Source: an uncultured Pelagibacteraceae bacterium
GTDB taxonomy: Bacteria > Pseudomonadota > Alphaproteobacteria > Pelagibacterales > Pelagibacteraceae
Direction of reading: 5' to 3'
NCBI GenBank assembly: GCA_902608845.1
Contig: CACLPR010000005.1
Location: forward strand, 1 to 58,311
DNA: 58,311 nucleotides
Part shown: positions 53,150 through 58,311 of the stretch, one piece after another
How positions within the stretch are numbered: the stretch's first letter is position 1
Layout of the letters: each line of letters begins with the position of its first letter
The notes under the pieces: model-generated
Told to the model about the DNA's origin: nothing
The model's input: the letters and a program-made list of their open reading frames with translations, nothing else
The model's database searches: none
Program-made: the position numbers and the translations under genes

Positions 53150-54124
53150 ATGGAAGAAACTAACAAACAAGTTCCTGTTACTGTTTTAACAGGCTTTTTA
53201 GGTGCTGGAAAAACTACTCTTTTAAATAGAATATTAACTGAGCAGCATGGCAAAAAATATGCTGTGATAGTTAATGAATTTGGTGAGCAGGGCATTGATA
53301 ACGATTTAGTTGTTGATGCTGATGAGGAGGTGTTTGAAATGAACAACGGTTGCATTTGTTGTACTGTAAGAGGAGACCTAATCAGGATTTTAAGTGGTCT
53401 TATGAAACGAGCGGATAAGCTTGATGCAATCATAGTAGAAACAACAGGATTAGCTGATCCAGCTCCTGTTGCACAAACTTTTTTTGTCGATCAAGATGTT
53501 GCTGATCGTACAAAGTTAGATGCAATTGTTACAGTTGCTGATGCTGTTCATTTAAGTACACAATTAACAGATCATCACGAAGCAGAGGAGCAAATTGCCT
53601 TTGCAGACGTTGTGTTATTAAACAAAATAGATCTTGTTGATGAAAGTGGATTAGAAGTTGTTAAAGAAAGAATTAAAAAAATTAATCCTTTCGCAAAAAT
53701 TATAAATACAACCAAATGTGGAGTATCTTTAAATGAGATTTTAAATCTTGATGCATTTAGTTTAAAACGTGTTTTAGATGTTGAGCCTGATTTTCTAACA
53801 TCAGATCATGACCATGAGCATGATGATGATGTAACTAGCTTATCATTTGTCTCTGATACCCCTTTAGACATGGAAAAGTTTCAAGATTGGTTTAGTAAAC
53901 TATTACAAACCAAAGGTCAGGATATTTTAAGAACCAAAGGTATACTTGACTTTACAGGAGAAAGTGATCGATATGTATTTCAAGGTGTACATATGCTTAT
54001 GGATGCCTCACCAATGGGTAAATGGCCTGAGGGTAAAGAACGAAGTTCTCGACTAGTCTTCATTGGTCGAAACCTTGAAAGTATGAATTTAAAAGAAGGA
54101 TTTGAAAACTGTAAATCGGCATGA
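53150..54124 (+). CDS. CobW/COG0523-family GTPase, probable zinc metallochaperone
   Basis: COG0523 GTPases deliver metal to target enzymes; Zur-linked members are thought to supply zinc when it is scarce. The 324-residue protein has the P-loop GFLGAGKTT (15-23), the metal motif GCICC (67-71), VETTGLADPAPVAQTFF, guanine motif NKID (158-161), a His/Asp stretch SDHDHEHDDD (about 218-227) and the C-terminal domain with ILRTKGILDFTG, YVFQGVHMLMD and RSSRLVFIGRNLE. It starts 8 nt after znuA and overlaps the WD40 gene by 4 nt, so it should be Zur-controlled. Confidence 0.92.
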   Translation: MEETNKQVPVTVLTGFLGAGKTTLLNRILTEQHGKKYAVIVNEFGEQGIDNDLVVDADEEVFEMNNGCICCTVRGDLIRILSGLMKRADKLDAIIVETTGLADPAPVAQTFFVDQDVADRTKLDAIVTVADAVHLSTQLTDHHEAEEQIAFADVVLLNKIDLVDESGLEVVKERIKKINPFAKIINTTKCGVSLNEILNLDAFSLKRVLDVEPDFLTSDHDHEHDDDVTSLSFVSDTPLDMEKFQDWFSKLLQTKGQDILRTKGILDFTGESDRYVFQGVHMLMDASPMGKWPEGKERSSRLVFIGRNLESMNLKEGFENCKSA

Positions 54125-55164
54125 AGGCTGATACAAGTCAATTCCCAGAATTAGATAAGACTAAATTTGAACAAAGAGGAACAGATTTTAAACTTGGAAT
54201 TCCTGTAACTAATGCGGTTACAGTTGGTAATTCAATAGCAGTTGGATTTGGTGATGGCACAGTAAGAATTTTTACATCTGGCGAAAGTTCTGAACCAATA
54301 AAAGCTCACAAAGGCATTGTACTCTGCATGTCTAAAGATGGTGATAATATTTTAACTGGTGGAGATGATGGTCGATTTTTAAATATTTCCCTTGATGGAA
54401 AGATTAGTGAGATTGGTAACTTTGGTACGCGTTGGGTAGATCATGTTGCAGCAAATAATGGAAGTCTAGTTTGTTCATCTGGAAATATTGTTTATCTTTG
54501 GTCGCCAAATCATAAAGAGCCAAAATTATTTGAGCATAATAGCACTATTGGAGGTATAGCATTTGACACCAAAGGCAGAAGGTTGGCAGTTTCTCGTTAC
54601 GGAGGAGTAACTCTTTGGAAAAAAGATTATAGCAACAAATGGAATTCATCAGAATTAAACTGGAAGGGTTCTCATAACAAAGTAATTTTTAGTCCTGATG
54701 GTAAATACCTGGTTACATCAATGCAGGAAAACCAACTACATTTTTGGCGATTAAAAGACAAAATTGACTCTGCAATGTCCGGATATGGTGCAAAAATTAA
54801 AAGTTTTGCTTTCGTAGATGACTCAAAATATTTAGCAACATCGGGAGCTAAAGAAGCAGTATGTTGGCCATTCGATGGAGATGGACCAGTAGGTCGAGAA
54901 CCCATTTGTCTTCCTTATGTAGGAAATAAATTAGTTACATTTGTTGAACCATTCCCAAATGAAAATGCAATTTTAACTGGGTTAAGTGACGGGTCAGTTT
55001 TTTTGTCAGAAATCGAAAAAGCAAGCAATACAATTATTATTCGAAGCTTTACAGAATTCGAAGTATCTGCAATTGCAGTAACCAAAGATTGCTCACATCT
55101 ATTAATTGGTGACATGGGAGGAAATATTTTATGGACATCGATTTGGGATGAGGAAAAAAAATAA
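54121..55164 (+). CDS. WD40-repeat protein linked to the zinc operon
   Basis: The 347-residue protein has no signal peptide and looks like a cytoplasmic seven-bladed beta-propeller. Blades are recognisable by recurring patterns such as GFGDGTVRIFTSG, LTGGDDGRFLNISLDGK, SGNIVYLWSPNH, YGGVTLWKKDY, PDGKYLVTSMQENQLHFWRLKD, SGAKEAVCWPFDG, GLSDGSVFLSEIEK and LIGDMGGNILWT. No enzyme motif is visible. It overlaps cobW by 4 nt (ATGA) and is 3 nt from the 87-residue gene. A scaffold or client-recognition role for the metallochaperone is a guess from context. Confidence 0.85.
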   Translation: MKADTSQFPELDKTKFEQRGTDFKLGIPVTNAVTVGNSIAVGFGDGTVRIFTSGESSEPIKAHKGIVLCMSKDGDNILTGGDDGRFLNISLDGKISEIGNFGTRWVDHVAANNGSLVCSSGNIVYLWSPNHKEPKLFEHNSTIGGIAFDTKGRRLAVSRYGGVTLWKKDYSNKWNSSELNWKGSHNKVIFSPDGKYLVTSMQENQLHFWRLKDKIDSAMSGYGAKIKSFAFVDDSKYLATSGAKEAVCWPFDGDGPVGREPICLPYVGNKLVTFVEPFPNENAILTGLSDGSVFLSEIEKASNTIIIRSFTEFEVSAIAVTKDCSHLLIGDMGGNILWTSIWDEEKK

Positions 55165-55167
55165 TTT

Positions 55168-55431
55168 ATGTTTAATAAAAAGAAACCTAACGCTGAAACT
55201 ATTAGAAATTTAAAACTTGTATTTTCAAAAAAACATCAAATTCCAGAAAAATCTATTTTAAGCATGGCTGAGTTAAGTTGTCATGAACCTAATTGCCCTC
55301 CTATAGAGACAATAATAACTGAAAGAGCAGAAGATGGGAAAGTAAGGAATTGGCGTATAGCAAAGCCCATTAATGAAATTCAAGAAATTGATATTGATAA
55401 TTTAAACGAAGAACACAATCATAATCATTAA
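55168..55431 (+). CDS. Small Cys/His protein of the zinc operon (function unknown)
   Basis: The 87-residue protein is not a family I can name. It starts MFNKKKPNAETIRNLKLVFSKKHQIPE-like with a basic helix. The central motif ELSCHEPNCPPIETII has Cys38, His39 and Cys43 before Pro-Pro, then a beta-rich RNWRIAKPINEI. The acidic C-terminus ends HNHNH, a likely metal-binding tail. It is cytoplasmic by its lack of a signal peptide. It follows the WD40 gene by 3 nt and is the last member of the tightly packed zinc operon, so a role in zinc handling is plausible but inferred only from context and from its Cys/His content. Confidence 0.75.
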   Translation: MFNKKKPNAETIRNLKLVFSKKHQIPEKSILSMAELSCHEPNCPPIETIITERAEDGKVRNWRIAKPINEIQEIDIDNLNEEHNHNH

Positions 55432-55434
55432 AAA

Positions 55435-55453
55435 TAATTGAACTTTTCAATTA
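55435..55453 (+). other. Small inverted repeat after the zinc operon
   Basis: TAATTGAA-CTT-TTCAATTA is a perfect 8-bp stem with a 3-nt loop in the 42-nt gap between the small Cys/His gene and the Ldh-family gene. No T-run follows, so it is a weak terminator at best or an operator; it may mark the end of the zinc operon. Confidence 0.4.
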
Positions 55454-55473
55454 AATAAGATCTAATAAAATTA

Positions 55474-56472
55474 ATGACAACAATTCCTTTAACTTTGGAA
55501 GAGATTTATAATCTAGCTAATAAAACTTTACTAGCTAATGGATGTGACGAAGAAACATCAAACATTTTATCTGATTTAATAATGAAAGCTGAAAGAGATG
55601 GTTCGCTATCTCACGGATTATTTAGATTGCCTGCATATATTTCAGGCTTAAAAAGTGAAAAAATTAATGGTAAAAGCAGACCAGTAGTTTCAAAGATAAC
55701 CTCAAGCGTCATTAAAGTAGATGGAAAAAATTGTTTAGCACCAATGGTGTTAGAAAAAGGAATTCCTGAATTAATTAAAGCGGCAAAAGAAAATGGTGTA
55801 GCGGTTTTAGCAATAACAAATTCTCATCACATGGCTGCAATGTGGCCTGAAACAGAGGCAATTGCAGAGCAAGGTTTGGTTGCTTTTGCATGCACATCGT
55901 ACAAACCAGCTGTTGCGCCTGCCGGATCAATTAAACCTCTTTTTGGAACAAATCCAATTTCATTTGCTTGGCCAAGAAAAAACAAACCTCCAGTTGTTTA
56001 CGATATGGCAACAGCTTCAATGGCTATGGGTGAAGTTCAAGTTGCTAAAAGAGAAGGTCATAAAGTTCCATTAGGCACAGGATTAACAAAAGAAGGAAAG
56101 GACACAACTGATCCAGCTGAAATAGCAGATGGAGGTGTTTTATTGCCTTTCGGCGGCTATAAAGGCTCTGGGATTGCGATGATGGTCGAATTGCTTGCAG
56201 GTGCCTTAGTAGGGGATAATTTTAGTTTTGAGACAGCTGAGAAGGATAATAATGATGGAGGTCCTCCAAGTGGTGGTGAGTTCATTTTAGCCATATCTCC
56301 AGATAAATTATCACAAAATAATTGGGACGAACATTCATCAAAATTTTTTGAAAAAATGAAAGCGATGGGTGATGTCAGACTTCCTGGTGAAAGAAGACAT
56401 AAGAATAGATTAGACAAAGGACCTAGACATATTAATGAGGATTTAGTTAATAAAATTAAATCTTTAAGCTAA
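55474..56472 (+). CDS. Ldh-family (malate/L-lactate dehydrogenase type 2) oxidoreductase
   Basis: The 332-residue protein belongs to the NAD(P)H-dependent Ldh_2 family, whose members reduce 2-oxo or cyclic imine acids (malate, sulfolactate, ureidoglycolate, piperideine-2-carboxylate). Motifs are SHGLFRLPAYISGLKS (catalytic-His region near residue 49), AITNSHHMAAMWPETEAIAEQGLVAFACTS, GTNPISFAWPRKNKPPVVYDMATAS, and LPFGGYKGSGIAMMVELLAGAL. The NPISFAWPR segment hints at the DpkA-like imine-reductase branch, but the substrate is open. The 3' end overlaps the convergent xth by 9 nt. It may be read through from the zinc operon, but a 42-nt gap with a hairpin separates them. Confidence 0.88.
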   Translation: MTTIPLTLEEIYNLANKTLLANGCDEETSNILSDLIMKAERDGSLSHGLFRLPAYISGLKSEKINGKSRPVVSKITSSVIKVDGKNCLAPMVLEKGIPELIKAAKENGVAVLAITNSHHMAAMWPETEAIAEQGLVAFACTSYKPAVAPAGSIKPLFGTNPISFAWPRKNKPPVVYDMATASMAMGEVQVAKREGHKVPLGTGLTKEGKDTTDPAEIADGGVLLPFGGYKGSGIAMMVELLAGALVGDNFSFETAEKDNNDGGPPSGGEFILAISPDKLSQNNWDEHSSKFFEKMKAMGDVRLPGERRHKNRLDKGPRHINEDLVNKIKSLS

Positions 56473-57240
56473 TTCTAATTCAATTGGTGTATGGTCAGAT
56501 GGTTTTTCTCTACCTCTTGGATATTTGTTAACTTTAACATCATTAATACTATTCAGTAAACTGTTAGTCACTAAAAAGTGATCAATCCGCATTCCATTAT
56601 TTTTTTGCCAAGCACCACTTGTGTAATCCCAAAAAGTATATTCCTCTTTATCTGGATAAATATATCTAAACGCATCGTGAAATCCTAAATTAAACATTTC
56701 TCTTAATTTTTTTCTAATCTCAATTCTAAAAAGAGCATCATTTTCATATCCTTTAGGGTCGTGAACATCTTCAGCAGAAGGTATTATGTTAAAGTCACCT
56801 GCGATAATTATATTATCATAACTTTTTAAAAGTGTTTTAAGTTTTTTAATTAAACTATTTAGCCAATATAATTTATAATCATATTTTTCAGTATCTACTG
56901 GGTTACCATTTGGTGTATAGATATTTATAATTTTAATAGTTTTAGATTTATACTTTGTATCTGCTGTAATTATTCTCGATTGTTTGTTTTTATCTTTAAA
57001 AATATCTTTTTCGATTTTGTCTAATTTTTTTTTGGAAAGTATTGCAACGCCGTTGTAACTTTTTTGTCCAAATACATAACTTTCATATTTTAATTTTTTA
57101 ATATCATCAAACGGATAAGTTTCCTCTTGAGTTTTTATTTCTTGGGTTAACACGATATCAGGATTGAATTTTTTTAAGTATTCTTGAACGTTTAATATTC
57201 TTGCCCTAATAGAATTTACATTCCATGAGCTAATGATCAT
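56464..57240 (-). CDS. xth: Exodeoxyribonuclease III (AP endonuclease)
   Basis: Xth cleaves DNA at abasic sites in base excision repair. The 258-residue EEP-fold protein has MIISSWNVNSIRAR (metal Asn7), LTQEIKTQEE (Glu34), YNGVAILSKK, IAGDFNIIPSAEDVHDPK, RIDHFLVTNSL and the C-terminal SDHTPIELEL. The start at 57240 gives the family N-terminus and a 1-nt overlap with erpA (TAATG); the frame continues upstream to 57270 inside erpA, but that extension is not conserved in the family. Confidence 0.94.
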   Translation of the reverse strand: MIISSWNVNSIRARILNVQEYLKKFNPDIVLTQEIKTQEETYPFDDIKKLKYESYVFGQKSYNGVAILSKKKLDKIEKDIFKDKNKQSRIITADTKYKSKTIKIINIYTPNGNPVDTEKYDYKLYWLNSLIKKLKTLLKSYDNIIIAGDFNIIPSAEDVHDPKGYENDALFRIEIRKKLREMFNLGFHDAFRYIYPDKEEYTFWDYTSGAWQKNNGMRIDHFLVTNSLLNSINDVKVNKYPRGREKPSDHTPIELELA

Positions 57241-57557
57241 TAAAGAGAAAACGAAACACCACAACCGCAAGATGATTTGCTTTGTGGGTTACTAATTTTA
57301 AATTGGTCTCCGATTAATTCTTTTACAAAATCAACCTCTGATCCTTTCAAAAGATCAGCTGAAGTTTTATCTATTAAAATATTATCTTGTCTTAAATCGT
57401 CGTCTTGAGGTGTCTTATCAAATGAGAAATCATACTGAAACCCTGAGCATCCACCACCTTTAATAGCGATTCTAAAAAAAGAACCTTCTTCTTTAGATGA
57501 TAGAAGGTTATTGATTTGTTTTAACGCATTATCTGTAAATTTAATTTCTTTAATCAT
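57240..57557 (-). CDS. erpA: A-type iron-sulfur cluster insertion protein
   Basis: A-type carriers pass Fe-S clusters to apoproteins such as LipA and IlvD, both encoded in this window. The 105-residue protein has the three ligand cysteines: Cys37 in GGGCSGFQY, and Cys97 and Cys99 in SSCGCGVSF. Whether to call it ErpA or IscA cannot be settled by eye; there are no isc or suf genes beside it. It is divergent from dgt across 50 bp of AT-rich sequence. Confidence 0.9.
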   Translation of the reverse strand: MIKEIKFTDNALKQINNLLSSKEEGSFFRIAIKGGGCSGFQYDFSFDKTPQDDDLRQDNILIDKTSADLLKGSEVDFVKELIGDQFKISNPQSKSSCGCGVSFSL

Positions 57558-57607
57558 TATTTATCGCTGTTATTACTAATATAATTAATAATTACCATTT
57601 TTAAAGA

Positions 57608-58311
57608 ATGAATAATTACTCAAAATTAGGTTTTTTTACATCAAAAGGTCGCTTAACTTTAGAGCCAAATAGCTCCTTTAGAACGCCTTTTCAGAGAGAT
57701 AGGGATAGAATAATCCATTCTGCATCGTTTAGAAGATTAAAGCACAAAACCCAAGTTTTTGTTAATACAGAAGGTGACCATTATAGAACAAGAATAACTC
57801 ATTCATTAGAGGTTTCTCAAATTGCAAGATCAATATCTAGGTATTTGAATTTAAATGATGATTTAGTTGAAACACTAAGTCTAGCCCATGATATGGGGCA
57901 TACTCCATTTGGGCATGCTGGTGAAGAAGCCTTGAATGAATCAATGGCAATGCATGGTGGTTTTGATCATAATCTTCAAACCTTAAGAATAGTGATGTTC
58001 ATAGAAAATAAATATTTAAAATTTAAAGGTTTAAATTTAACAATTGAAACACTGGATGGCCTTTTAAAACATAACGGACCAATACGTAATATTGATAAAA
58101 TAAATAGAATAATTGGAACTAAAAAATTTAAACAAAAAATTAATTTTAAAAAAAATTCTTCTCTTGAGGCACAGATTGCAGCTATATCTGATGACATAGC
58201 CTACAATAATCACGATATACAAGATGGAATTAAGGCCAAATTGTTTTCTTTAAATCAATTATGTGAAATTAATTTTTTTAAAGAAATTTATAAATCTTAT
58301 AAAACAAAAAT
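57608..58311 (+). CDS. dgt: Deoxyguanosinetriphosphate triphosphohydrolase-like protein, 5' part
   Basis: The frame is open from the ATG at 57608 to the right edge, about 234 codons, so the gene runs out of the window. Dgt-type HD-domain enzymes remove triphosphate from dNTPs. Seen are [27 protein letters not shown], the first HD ligand in [17 protein letters not shown] (His65), the HD pair in [18 protein letters not shown] (His94, Asp95) and, near the end, [16 protein letters not shown] with the final Asp region. The xth-erpA-dgt cluster is common in alphaproteobacteria. Confidence 0.95.
   Translation, partial: MNNYSKLGFFTSKGRLTLEPNSSFRTPFQRDRDRIIHSASFRRLKHKTQVFVNTEGDHYRTRITHSLEVSQIARSISRYLNLNDDLVETLSLAHDMGHTPFGHAGEEALNESMAMHGGFDHNLQTLRIVMFIENKYLKFKGLNLTIETLDGLLKHNGPIRNIDKINRIIGTKKFKQKINFKKNSSLEAQIAAISDDIAYNNHDIQDGIKAKLFSLNQLCEINFFKEIYKSYKTK

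Noticed and set aside
57241..57270. Longer xth start at 57270
   Set aside because: The family N-terminus begins at the Met encoded at 57240, coupled to the erpA stop.

Overview
The window is a very AT-rich, extremely compact bacterial chromosome segment. Gene content and order are alphaproteobacterial: trpEGDC-lexA-gltX, ppiD/tpiA-secG-pyrG-kdsA-eno-ftsB, ispDF fusion, ntrYX-trkA, aap/yhd general amino-acid transporter and a PraR-like XRE regulator. Low GC, few Shine-Dalgarno sequences, 1-20 nt overlaps, lost conserved neighbours, and the yhdWXYZ and pstSCAB loci point to the SAR11 clade (Pelagibacterales). That assignment is an inference from sequence features, not from a database match. No mobile element, phage gene, CRISPR array or rRNA was seen.

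Layout. 1-8523 (+): envelope biogenesis run cdsA(partial)-dxr-bamA-skp-lpxD-fabZ-lpxA-lpxI-lpxB. 8506-15914 (-): ppiD-like, trpE-trpG-trpD-trpC, lexA, gltX. 15976-22437 (+): tpiA-secG-pyrG-kdsA-eno-ftsB-lipA and a COQ10/RatA-like gene. 22432-24492 (-): ispDF-pgpA-pncC. 24529-30452 (+): ntrY-ntrX-trkA-trkH, then tRNA-Arg(UCU). 30684-34953 (+): general L-amino-acid ABC transporter, followed by a PraR-like regulator and, on the minus strand, tRNA-Asn and tRNA-Cys. 35797-42194 (+): valS-ilvD-manC-EamA transporter. 42205-49405 (+): phosphate regulon phoR-pstS-pstC-pstA-pstB-phoU-phoB with two PHO-box-like repeats. 49398-55431: zinc regulon, with znuC-znuB-zur and a DsbA/HCCA-isomerase-like gene on the minus strand and znuA-cobW-WD40-small CHxxxC protein on the plus strand, diverging from two tandem Zur-type palindromes. 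55474-58311: Ldh-family oxidoreductase, xth, erpA, and the start of dgt.

The genes supply lipid A and outer-membrane assembly, tryptophan, central metabolism and high-affinity uptake of amino acids, phosphate and zinc, each uptake system with its own regulator. The most promising candidate for an under-described system is the zinc locus. Its plus-strand arm carries, after znuA and a CobW-family metallochaperone, a WD40 beta-propeller protein and an 87-residue protein with a Cys-His/Cys motif and a His-rich tail, all packed with 3-8 nt gaps or an overlap behind Zur-type operators. Other points of interest are an NtrX without the GAFTGA sigma-54 loop, a PpiD-like protein with no recognisable parvulin signature, a perfect SOS box that fixes the lexA start, hairpin terminators just after both periplasmic binding-protein genes of the amino-acid and phosphate systems, and a GC-rich patch inside ilvD.
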